NCBI RefSeq assembly: GCF_019219075.1
Contig: NZ_JAHUWJ010000023.1
Location: 41,892-105,891, forward strand
Reading direction: 5' to 3'
DNA: 64,000 nucleotides
Source: Chitinophaga sp. sic0106
Lineage (GTDB): Bacteria > Bacteroidota > Bacteroidia > Chitinophagales > Chitinophagaceae
The translations under genes were made by a program, and so were the position numbers. Below are positions 24,929 through 33,800 of the stretch, in pieces. Every line of letters begins with the position of its first letter. Position 1 is the stretch's first letter. The notes under the pieces are model-generated. The model was not told the DNA's origin. It worked only from the letters and a program-made list of their open reading frames with translations, and did no database searches.

Positions 24929-26101
24929 ATGACTAAAGTTTTTTTAAAGAAAAAGATACAAAACAGGGTTTTGCAAGGCCATCCCTGGGTTTTCGGCAAC
25001 GAAGTGGGAGAAATTGATGGTCCGGTAAACGCCGGCGATACTGTGGACGTGTTCACGCACCAGGGCCACTTTGTAGGCCGTGGTTACATCAATCCTCAGT
25101 CCCAGATCCTGGTACGCCTGCTCACCCGCGATAAATCAGAGGAAATCAATGATGAGTTCTTCTACCGCAGGTTGCTCAAATGCTGGGAATACCGTAAGAA
25201 AATTGGCTATGTGGAAAACTGCCGCCTCGTGTTTGGGGAAGCGGATGAGCTGCCAGCCCTGATCATCGACAAATTTAACGATTACCTGGTGATCCAGACG
25301 CTGGCACTGGGGATGGAAAAATGGAAAGGCGCCATCGTAGATGCGTTAAACCGTATCTTCTCCCCAAAAGGTATATATGAAAGAAATGATGTGCCGGTGA
25401 GGGAACTGGAAGGTATGGAACAGCAAAAGGGTTTCCTGAGTGCGCCGTTTGATACCAACGTGATCATCAACGAAAACGGCCTCAAATTCCATGTGGATAT
25501 CGTAAATGGCCAGAAAACGGGCTATTTCCTCGATCAGCAGGATAACCGCCGCGCCATCCAGCACATCGTGAAAGGTGCTGACGTACTGGAGGCATTCTGC
25601 TATACCGGTACTTTCTCCTGTCATGCTGGTTACTATGGTGCTAAAAGCGTAATGGGACTTGATATCTCTGAACACGCAGTAAATACCGCCCGCCGTAACG
25701 CAGAGCTGAACAACCTGCAGGATATCTGTCAATTCCAGGCAGTGAACGCCTTTGACCAGCTGAAACAATGGACCCGCGATGAAAAGAAATTTGACGTCGT
25801 AATCCTTGATCCGCCGGCATTCACCAAGAGCAGGGAAAATATCCAGAAAGCTGTTACCGGCTATAAAGAGATCAACCTGCGTGGTATGAAGCTCCTGAAG
25901 CCAGGAGGTTTCCTCGTAACCGCTTCCTGTACCAACCTGGTACCGCCAAGCATGTTCCTGGAGATTATTGATATGGCCGCGAAAGATGCTAAAAAGAAAC
26001 TACGCCAGGTAACTTTCCAAACCCAGGCACAGGATCACCCGATTCTCTGGAATATTGAAAATACAACGTACCTGAAGTTTTTGATTGTAGAGGTGCAATA
26101 A
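24929..26101 (+). CDS. 23S rRNA (cytosine-C5) methyltransferase, RlmI-like
   Basis: The 390-aa protein has an N-terminal PUA domain (VFLKKKIQNRVLQGHPWVFGNEV), an EEHEE-type linker and a Rossmann methyltransferase domain. Its motif I is VLEAFCYTGTFSCHAGYYGA at about 210-229, then GLDIS, ILDPPAFTKSRENI and TASCTN; the last Cys is the expected nucleophile. E. coli RlmI makes m5C1962 of 23S rRNA. Together with the RlmK-like gene on the other side of grpE-dnaJ it gives two rRNA methylases in 4.3 kb. Strong terminator after it. Confidence 0.88.
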   Translation: MTKVFLKKKIQNRVLQGHPWVFGNEVGEIDGPVNAGDTVDVFTHQGHFVGRGYINPQSQILVRLLTRDKSEEINDEFFYRRLLKCWEYRKKIGYVENCRLVFGEADELPALIIDKFNDYLVIQTLALGMEKWKGAIVDALNRIFSPKGIYERNDVPVRELEGMEQQKGFLSAPFDTNVIINENGLKFHVDIVNGQKTGYFLDQQDNRRAIQHIVKGADVLEAFCYTGTFSCHAGYYGAKSVMGLDISEHAVNTARRNAELNNLQDICQFQAVNAFDQLKQWTRDEKKFDVVILDPPAFTKSRENIQKAVTGYKEINLRGMKLLKPGGFLVTASCTNLVPPSMFLEIIDMAAKDAKKKLRQVTFQTQAQDHPILWNIENTTYLKFLIVEVQ

Positions 26102-26112
26102 TTAACATTTAG

Positions 26113-26136
26113 AAAGGCGCCTTCGGCGCCTTTTTT
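26113..26136 (+). terminator. Rho-independent terminator after the RlmI-like gene
   Basis: AAAGGCGCC-TTC-GGCGCCTTTTTT: a 9-bp stem, a TTC loop and a T-run. Confidence 0.9.
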
Positions 26137-26158
26137 AATTTCCGCATTGCGTGCGGAG

Positions 26159-26222
26159 AGTTGCACCAGGTTACTTACTGCCGGCTATCTGGTGCTGGCG
26201 GGTAGCACCGCAGGTGCTTACC
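26159..26222. repeat. Degenerate paired-hairpin-like region
   Basis: CACCAG (26164-26169) pairs with CTGGTG (26188-26193) around a long loop, and GGTAGCACC (26201-26209) pairs with GGTGCTTACC (26213-26222) around a GCA triloop with one bulge. The layout resembles P1-P6 but pairing is imperfect and no shared end segment is clear. Confidence 0.35.
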
Positions 26223-26291
26223 TTTAATATGGTTAGAAGGCCGAACTATCTTATGGGCCACACGTCGAACATGTATGTAAAAGGGTAAAAG

Positions 26292-26324
26292 AAAAGCCGA
26301 TGCTTTCACAGCACCGGCTTTTTT
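26292..26324 (-). terminator. Bidirectional hairpin terminator after the sorting-domain mini-gene
   Basis: Arms 26292-26303 and 26311-26322 have one A-C mismatch and a 7-nt loop. It is flanked by A-run and T-run, so it can end transcription in both directions. It lies 22 nt past the stop of the leftward gene. Confidence 0.75.
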
Positions 26325-26345
26325 AATATCGTGGGGAATTCATCT

Positions 26346-26702
26346 CTATTTTACTACGTTAAACTTCCCGGATTCTACCAGGTTACCACGCCTGTCGCGC
26401 AACTGATAAATATACAGGCCGCTGTAATAATTATCCAGATTTACCGTTGTACGCTGGCCAATCGATTTCAGCTGATCAATTTTCTTTCCGAGAAAATTAT
26501 ATACAATAAGATCGTATAAACGCTCGTTATTATGTAGTTGCTGAATTTCGAAGTTGATAGCGGAGGTAGCGGGGTTCGGATATAATCTGACAATTTTACT
26601 ACCCCCGTCCGTTGCCGGCTGGGATTTGTCGGTCTGCGCACTGCTCACTAACGAAAACAGGCAAAAAACCAAAGATAAAATGAGGGTAGAGGATTTTAAC
26701 AT
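26346..26702 (-). CDS. Signal peptide plus T9SS type A sorting domain only (118 aa)
   Basis: 118 aa. A signal peptide (ending VSSA-Q) and about 15 linker residues lead straight into a complete type A T9SS C-terminal domain: VRLYPNPATSAINFEI, YDLIVYNFLGKKI, VNLDNYYSGLYIYQLRD, and a final GKFNVVK. There is no room for a cargo domain. Such domains normally direct a larger protein through the outer membrane and onto A-LPS. It may be a remnant of a larger gene, a decoy or modulator of the secretion machine, or a small surface protein. It lies next to a PorP/PKD locus on the same strand. Confidence 0.85.
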   Translation of the reverse strand: MLKSSTLILSLVFCLFSLVSSAQTDKSQPATDGGSKIVRLYPNPATSAINFEIQQLHNNERLYDLIVYNFLGKKIDQLKSIGQRTTVNLDNYYSGLYIYQLRDRRGNLVESGKFNVVK

Positions 26703-26900
26703 AGTATTATAAAGATAAAATTATTTTCAAATATATTAACTTTTTTTGATTGATAAATCACACTATCTCCTGTGCACACCTCTATGTAAATTTAACAAAT
26801 ACAAAGCCATTTTGTTAGCTTTTTTCTTGTTTTTATGTAAATTTTAACGGAAATTCTCGTCTGTCTATACAATCTTTTGACATTCAATTCGTTGTCCGAA

Positions 26901-27932
26901 TTAAAATCTTGGACAATTCACGCTTTCAAGCGTGCTGTTCCGGCTGTTGAGGAAGCCCTTGAACACCAGCGAAATCTCAAATCCCCCGAAACTCTGACTT
27001 GCCGTCCTCAACTGTGAAATATTCGCGTCATAACTCATCCCCAGTTCGTACTTATCCATATCCAGTTTCACCGTCGGAATCAACGCGTCGTTCCAGCGAA
27101 GGAAGAGGCCGCCGTATATGCCTTTCGTAGACTCCAACCCCTGATCCATCAACGCATAACGTAACATGGCTCCCCCGATATATTCGGAATAGCTGCCCTG
27201 ATGCAACTGGTTGTATTCCGCCACCAGCTTAACTCTTTCCTCCAGCGGAATAGAGATACCCGCATTGAACGTGATTTTAGGATTGAGCATGATAGATTTA
27301 TCATTATAGAATGAAACCTTCGGACTGTTGAAATGGAAGTAGCCAACACCTATATAGTAATTCACCTCCTCCCGGATCACGCTATTATAACTCAGGCCCA
27401 CACCGGCATCCAAATAACTATAGCCCCTTAAAGCCAGCTTGCCCTCCTCGCCGGTAGCCATGGACGGATCAAAGCGGCCACCAGTATACTGGTTGTCGAA
27501 AGTCATATTTGCCGGATCAAACTGCCGCTGCACAAATCCGCCCATGAAGCCCAGGGAAAGGAAGCTGGCCTTGTCAGCGTTGAGCGACTTATGATAGTTG
27601 ATCGCCGGAAGTATCTGGGTGGACTGTAGCCTGCTGGTACCCGCCCGGTCGTAAGTCAGCTGCAAACCAGTGGTCACATAGTCGTTGGCGTTACCCACCG
27701 GGAACTTGATTTCTCCACTCAAACTCCCGGTCTGATACGGAATTGTCACCTGGTTCCATTGGTTGCGGTATACCGCCTGCACCCTGACATCTCCATTAAA
27801 AATCCCTATCAGCGCCGGATTACGCAGGATAGGCGTTTCATAGAATTGTGACAGATGGATGTCCTGCGCCAGGACGCCCGTTCCGCAGAGGGCCATGCAC
27901 GATATAAGCAGAAATCGGTACAGGTGTTTCAT
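26901..27932 (-). CDS. PorP/SprF family type IX secretion outer-membrane protein
   Basis: 343-aa barrel: signal peptide (ending VLA-Q), DIHLSQFYETPILRNPALIG at the family opening, VQAVYRNQW, and YELGMSYDANISQLR near the end. It follows the 943-aa PKD gene by 17 nt on the same strand and is probably its partner in export or anchoring. It is a paralogue of the gene at 10854, with the same gene order there (CHU_C protein first, PorP second). Confidence 0.92.
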   Translation of the reverse strand: MKHLYRFLLISCMALCGTGVLAQDIHLSQFYETPILRNPALIGIFNGDVRVQAVYRNQWNQVTIPYQTGSLSGEIKFPVGNANDYVTTGLQLTYDRAGTSRLQSTQILPAINYHKSLNADKASFLSLGFMGGFVQRQFDPANMTFDNQYTGGRFDPSMATGEEGKLALRGYSYLDAGVGLSYNSVIREEVNYYIGVGYFHFNSPKVSFYNDKSIMLNPKITFNAGISIPLEERVKLVAEYNQLHQGSYSEYIGGAMLRYALMDQGLESTKGIYGGLFLRWNDALIPTVKLDMDKYELGMSYDANISQLRTASQSFGGFEISLVFKGFLNSRNSTLESVNCPRF

Positions 27933-27949
27933 GTATCCAGGTTATGATG

Positions 27950-30781
27950 TTATCTCAGTAAGGTTAAGTTGCCTTTCAGCTGCAATAGTTCGTTGGTATC
28001 GCAATAAGCCTCCAGGAAATAAATGTATACATCGGCCGACTGCGGCTGACCCTTGAAGTTGCCATCCCAGCCTTTGCTGATATCGTCGGTATTGAATTTT
28101 TCACGGTGATATACTTCTTGTCCCCAGCGGTTAAATACCCGGAGCGACTTCACGAAGCTGATCCCTTTTCCACGTGGGTAGAAAACGTCGTTGACGCCGT
28201 CACCATTGGGACTGAAGCTGTTAGGGATAAACATGGCATCGCTGCCGCATACCAGGTTTATTTCCATTACATCAATTTTCGTACAGCCGAAACGGTTAGT
28301 GCCGGTAATGCTGTAGGTCATCGGTTTACGTACACTGGCAGTGGTTACCGGACTGTAAGGGAAGCTGATGTATTCCGCCGGCGACCATTCCCATTTTATC
28401 ACATCCAGCGAGCCGGTGGCCATGAGGGTGGTGGTGCTACCCACAGATATCGTCTGATCCTTGCCGGCGTTTACTTCGGGCGTTGGTTTTACACTCACTT
28501 TTACCGTTACAGGTGCGCTGTATGGGCACATAGGATCATTGGTACCGGTTACCTGGTAGGTGATATCCTGCGTGGGCGTGGTGATAGGATCTGCAATTTT
28601 GTTGTTGGTGAGCCCGTCCAGCGGTGTCCAGTTGTAGAGGGCAGCGCCGGTGGCCTGTAATTTTGTGCTGCTGCCATAGCAAACGATAATATCGCTGGCA
28701 GCCACGGTGATATTGGTTTTAGGTACCACGGTAATGTCCAGTGAATCACGCATCGTACAGCCGTAAGCGTTAGTTGCTTCTGCTACATATTTTGTGGAGG
28801 TTACGGGAGATACTACCGGTGCATTGCAATAGGTACAGCTGATATTATCAGTGCTTAACCACTGCACATTCCCGTCAGTAATGGCATTCAGGGCCGTACC
28901 GGCACCCTCACATATTTTTGGATTGGTAGCGTTTACTTTCAGGAAAGGTGATGGATTGATCGTCACGGTTTTGGTGATGCTATCCATACAGTTGCGGGCA
29001 TCGGTGATCACCAGCTTTACGCTGTAATTACCGCTGGCGCTGTATTTGGTGGCAGGTGGTGTTTGGGATGCGGACGCCAGCCCGTTACCGAGGTCCCATT
29101 GCCAATTGGTTAGGGGGATATTGGGAGATGTAACCGAAGTATTGCTGAAAGCAACCGGCTGACCTGCACATGTGCCGCCGGAAAGGTTAAAATTGGCTAC
29201 CGGCGCCAGTATGCTGATGTTGCCTGTTTTGCGCACTACGTCATCACAATAAGCGGGATTGCTGTAGTGGATAGTCAGCTGATCATCGTATATCCCTGTG
29301 GCGGGCCAGTTTTTCGTATAGCTTTGTGCGTTAGTATTCTGCGTAGTGCCGTCACCGAAAGTCCAGGTATAGCTGGCTACCAGTTCCAGTGGCACGTTCA
29401 GTACTTCGTAGGTGGCATTGCTGCCGCGACAAATAGCGCTCACACCAGTGGTGAAATCCGCATGGAAGTAGTATACTGTCTGAAAGCTGCTGTGGGTACA
29501 GGTGCCGTTATTGTCTTGTACGGTGAGCCGCACCGTGTATTTACCAGGGGTGGTGTAACTGTGTACAGCGTCCCTGGAGGTTTCAACAGCACTGTTATCC
29601 CCGAAATCCCACTGATAAGTGGAATTGGCGGTGGTATTGGTGCTGGTGTTGGTGAAACTGAATTCGCTTTTGTTGCTGCAGTTCCTGGTATAGGTAAATG
29701 CCGATACCGGGCCATTGATAGTTACCGGCACCGGCGTAGCTGCCGTGTAACAGCCGTTGCTGCCGGCTTTCAGCTGTACGGTAAGGTTGCCGTTGGCATT
29801 GAAGCTGTGCCTGATATCGTTGGAAGTAGTTTCCTGCTGGGTGCCATCACCAAAATCCCAGCTGTAGGTATCCGCGTACTGCGCATTGGCAATGAGCCGT
29901 ACCGGCTCGCCCGTACAGGCGGCGGTAGGAGCTGCAGTAAAGCTGACGTTGGCAGGTGGGTTCCCTGCGCGAACCTGGCGGTCGAAAGTTTTTTTGATTA
30001 CACAGCCACTGCTGGTATTTACGGTAAGGGTCACGTTGTAACTCCCCGTTTGCGCATAGGTGTGCGTAATGGCAGCATTGCCGTTTTGTGTAACGCCATC
30101 TCCAAACTCCCAGGTGTAGCCGGTTACCGGATCATTGGTGGTATTGGCCGATGTGGCGGTAAGCGCAGCCAGGAACGGTACACAGCCTGCCACCGGTGCA
30201 CTGATGCTTACTTCCGGTAGCGAAATGTTTATATAGGCAGCTTTTACCATTTGCTGCGTACATCCGTTTGCGTTAGCTACCTTCAGCGTTACATCAAATT
30301 TACCTGCCTTGGTATACGCATGTGCCACGGTGGCGGCAGTGGTGGTAACAGGTGCACTGCCATCTCCAAAAGTCCAGGTTCTGACCGCGCCATCCGGCGT
30401 GAGATCAGTGAAATTAGCGGTATACACTTTACAGCTTTGGGTAACATCTGCCCTGAAATCAGGAACCGGAGTGCCGGCAACGGTAAATTCCCTGTAGTAG
30501 CTGCTTTCTGTATTATAATATTTTGCCGTGAGGGTAATACGTTTTAACCCGCCCGTTGTATAGGTGATCTGTGGATTTAAGTCGTGTGAGGTTCTGCCAT
30601 CCCCGAAATCCCAGGTGTACATTACCGGAGAACCAGTGGTGGTGTTCTGTAATGTTACGGTTACAGGTGAGCATAATGTTGACGGTGAAGCAGTGTAGTT
30701 GAAGTTGGCCTGCTGCGCATAGAGCTTTCCTCCAAATAACAACACTAACAGTAACAATAATGTCCTGAAAGGATATTTCAT
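27950..30781 (-). CDS. T9SS-secreted PKD-repeat surface protein with CHU_C domain (943 aa)
   Basis: Signal peptide (ending LYA-Q) and about seven PKD-like beta-sandwiches, marked by WDFGDGRTS, WTFGDGSAP, WEFGDGVTQ, WDFGDGTQQ, WDFGDNSAV, WTFGDGTTQ and WDLGNGLAS. Three Ig-like/SprB-like units with paired Cys follow (CEGAGTALNA to CTYC; CYGSSTKLQATG; VNAGKDQTI). The type B sorting domain ends it (FIPNSFSPNGDGVNDVF, FNRWGQEVYH, GWDGNFKG). The architecture is that of gliding or adhesion surface proteins; the ligand is unknown. It is the middle gene of a leftward unit (1619-aa gene, this gene, PorP). Confidence 0.88.
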   Translation of the reverse strand: MKYPFRTLLLLLVLLFGGKLYAQQANFNYTASPSTLCSPVTVTLQNTTTGSPVMYTWDFGDGRTSHDLNPQITYTTGGLKRITLTAKYYNTESSYYREFTVAGTPVPDFRADVTQSCKVYTANFTDLTPDGAVRTWTFGDGSAPVTTTAATVAHAYTKAGKFDVTLKVANANGCTQQMVKAAYINISLPEVSISAPVAGCVPFLAALTATSANTTNDPVTGYTWEFGDGVTQNGNAAITHTYAQTGSYNVTLTVNTSSGCVIKKTFDRQVRAGNPPANVSFTAAPTAACTGEPVRLIANAQYADTYSWDFGDGTQQETTSNDIRHSFNANGNLTVQLKAGSNGCYTAATPVPVTINGPVSAFTYTRNCSNKSEFSFTNTSTNTTANSTYQWDFGDNSAVETSRDAVHSYTTPGKYTVRLTVQDNNGTCTHSSFQTVYYFHADFTTGVSAICRGSNATYEVLNVPLELVASYTWTFGDGTTQNTNAQSYTKNWPATGIYDDQLTIHYSNPAYCDDVVRKTGNISILAPVANFNLSGGTCAGQPVAFSNTSVTSPNIPLTNWQWDLGNGLASASQTPPATKYSASGNYSVKLVITDARNCMDSITKTVTINPSPFLKVNATNPKICEGAGTALNAITDGNVQWLSTDNISCTYCNAPVVSPVTSTKYVAEATNAYGCTMRDSLDITVVPKTNITVAASDIIVCYGSSTKLQATGAALYNWTPLDGLTNNKIADPITTPTQDITYQVTGTNDPMCPYSAPVTVKVSVKPTPEVNAGKDQTISVGSTTTLMATGSLDVIKWEWSPAEYISFPYSPVTTASVRKPMTYSITGTNRFGCTKIDVMEINLVCGSDAMFIPNSFSPNGDGVNDVFYPRGKGISFVKSLRVFNRWGQEVYHREKFNTDDISKGWDGNFKGQPQSADVYIYFLEAYCDTNELLQLKGNLTLLR

Positions 30782-30874
30782 AGGTTCGGGCGGTTTTTCA
30801 TAAATCAGACCACAAATTAATGAAAAAAATAATAAACGACCTGTTGTATCTATTGTAGATTGATTATCAATTAA

Positions 30875-33800
30875 TTATTTTAATAAAGTGATGTTCCCTT
30901 TCAGTAATTGCGCGCCACCTTTATCGCAAACCACCTCCGTAAAGTACACATATACGTCCGGGTTGGCAGCCTGCCCTTTGAAGGTGCCATCCCAGCCCTT
31001 GCTACTGTCGTTGGTAGTAAAACTATACCGCTCGTAAACCAGCTGTCCCCAGCGGTTGAAAATCTTAAACGATTTCACTTCCTGCGCGCCGCGCCCGCGG
31101 ATATAGAAAATATCGTTGACGCCATCGCGGTTAGGACTAAAGGAATTAGGAATAAAGATGTTAGCATTGTCGCACACAATTTTCAGATTCAGCTCATCTT
31201 TTGCCGTACAGCCGTAACGGTTAGTTACTTCGATATAATAAGTAGCATCGTTTTTGGGCGTAATGGTAGTATTGGCGCAAACGCTGCAGCTAAGCCCATC
31301 CTGCGGGGTCCATCGTACGGTGGTTACATCTTCGCTTAACTCCAGCCGCATCGGAATAATACTACCGTTGGAGGTAGTGATATCCGGTCCTGCATTCACC
31401 GTAGGTGAAGTGTGTACGATCACATGCGACACAGCAGAAGCAGTAAAGCAGTTGTATTTATCCTGGCCGGTTACGGTGTAATCGGTAGATACCGTTGGTC
31501 GCGCAATCGGATCAGGAATATTAGCGTCGCTCAAAGTAGCAGCAGGTGTCCATTGATAGCGGTCGGCACCGGTGGCCATCAGCCTGGTAGAAGTACCATC
31601 ACAGATTACCCCGTCCGTAGTTTGGACGGTGATAGGTTGCGTAACGGTAAGACTGATAATCTTTGTATTCGTGCAACCGTAAGGGTTAGTAGCCGTTACG
31701 GTGTACGAGGTATCTCTGTCGGGCGTTACCAATGGGGAGTGGCTGGTAGGATCACTGATGTTGTAATTAGTCCAAAGCACGGTGGCATTGGCTTCTGAAT
31801 TAGCCATCAGCTGGAGCGGTGTGCCACGGCATACATTCACTTTGTTGGGCGTAGGCGCCAATAGGGGTGATACCTGTACGGTAAACTGTGTACCGGCTAC
31901 ATCCGGGCAGCTGCCATCTGCATTGGTAACTGTGAGCTGCACTGGTTTTATGCCGGCAATGTTTGCTTCGTAACTGATCGGTGTTTGCTGGGTGGTGTTA
32001 ATATCAGGTGCAATATTCCATTGCCATTTGGCATCCGCCTGGCCGGTAATTTCATGGCCTGTAATGGTAGTGGAAAAGCCCTGGCAAATATCTCCTATGG
32101 GATCTATTGCTGCACGTGGCTGCGTAGGTATGGTCAGCTCCTTTGTGGCTTCTGCTGTACAACCATAAGCGGTGACGATTTTCAGGTTGATGGCATGCTT
32201 ACCTGGATTCGGATAGTTAAACGAAGGGTGGCGGATGGTGCTGGTATTACCCGGGTTGCCAGGCATTCCAAAATCCCAGGTGCTGCTCAGGGGCATGCCA
32301 AGCTGTTCCTCTGTCAGCGTTTTGGAGAGATTTGTAAATCTCACCAAACCACCCCCACACGCAGCAGAATTATCAATACTGAAATCAGCCACCGGTTTAT
32401 CCACAATTACCTTATCGTTGATGATAGCCGGTACTTCGCAGCCCTTCGCATCAATGAGGATCACCCGCGGCGTATAGATACCACCGTTAGCATATATATG
32501 TTTGGGCGACTGCGGTGTAGTTGTTATTTCTACCAAACCATCGTCGAAGTCCCACGCATATTTCACCGTTTTGGTAGCCGTAGCTGTCATGTTCATTTCC
32601 AGCGGAGCACAGCCATGATCCGGACCTGCGGTGGCCGTGCCGTTAGGTCCGTCAATAGTGATAGACTTACTGATCTGATTACTGCAACCTTCGCGGGTAT
32701 AAACGGTCAGCACAATATTGTAGGTCCCCGGGCGGGAATAAATATGTCCGTCAGGGTTATTGTTGCCGGTATTGGTACCATCACCAAAGTCCCACCTGGA
32801 GCGGATAAAATCAATGGATGTATTTGTAAGCGTTACATTGGCCGGCGGGCAAGGTAACAAGGTTTCCGGTAACACAAAATCCGCTTTCGGATCAGGGACC
32901 CTAACTTTTTGCGTGGTTTCATCCACACAACCGGAAGGAGAAGTGATTTTCAGTTTAATGTCGTAGGTACCAGGCGCAGTAAAGCTTTTACCTGGGTATA
33001 AAGCCGTGCTGGTAGTGCCATCTCCAAAATCCCATGCAACAGTATTGTAACCGGTGGAAGTGTTGTAATACACGCGGGATTCATTGAGGCAGGGCTCTGT
33101 ACTGGTAACAGTAAAGGCTGCTTTGTGATTATCCAGCTGCACTTGTTTCGTGATACTTGCCGCGCAATTGAACTTATCCGTTACCGTTAGTGTAACAGGG
33201 AAACTGCCATCTCTTGTATACTGGTGTGCTACATCCACCGGCGGTGTGGTAGCGCTTACATCGGTACTGTTATCTCCAAAATTCCAATTCCATGTGGTGA
33301 GTGCATTGCCTGTGTTCATACCGGATTTATCGGTAAACAGGATATCGCTGTTGCGGCATAGTTTGCCAGTGAAGGTAAAATCAGGAATAGGACCGTTCAC
33401 CGTTACATCTGCGATGCTTGATTCGGTTACACAATTGTTCAGATCTGTGGTTTTCACCTGCACTTTATATTCCCCCGGAACGTTGTACTGATGCAATGCT
33501 GGCTGATCCCAGCCGGTTTTATAATCCTGTGTACCATCTCCCCAGTTAATGAAGTATCCTTGCTGAAGGGTGTCTGCCGGGATAGTAGCGGTGAGGGTAA
33601 GACTTTTCCCCACACATACTGACGCGAGGTTGGTGGTGATCGCCGGCGTTTGGTTTACAATGATTACACTGTCGCCGAATTCATTATCGCAATCACCATT
33701 ATTTACTTTCAGGGACACATAAAAACGGCCTTGCTTCGTGTAGGTATGTGCTGGCCCGGGATCTGTACTGGTAGTGCCATCCCCGAAATCCCAAAGATAG

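Noticed and set aside
29267..30220. 317-aa open frame opposite the 943-aa PKD protein
   Set aside because: Same reason: antisense to clear PKD repeats, with no independent support.
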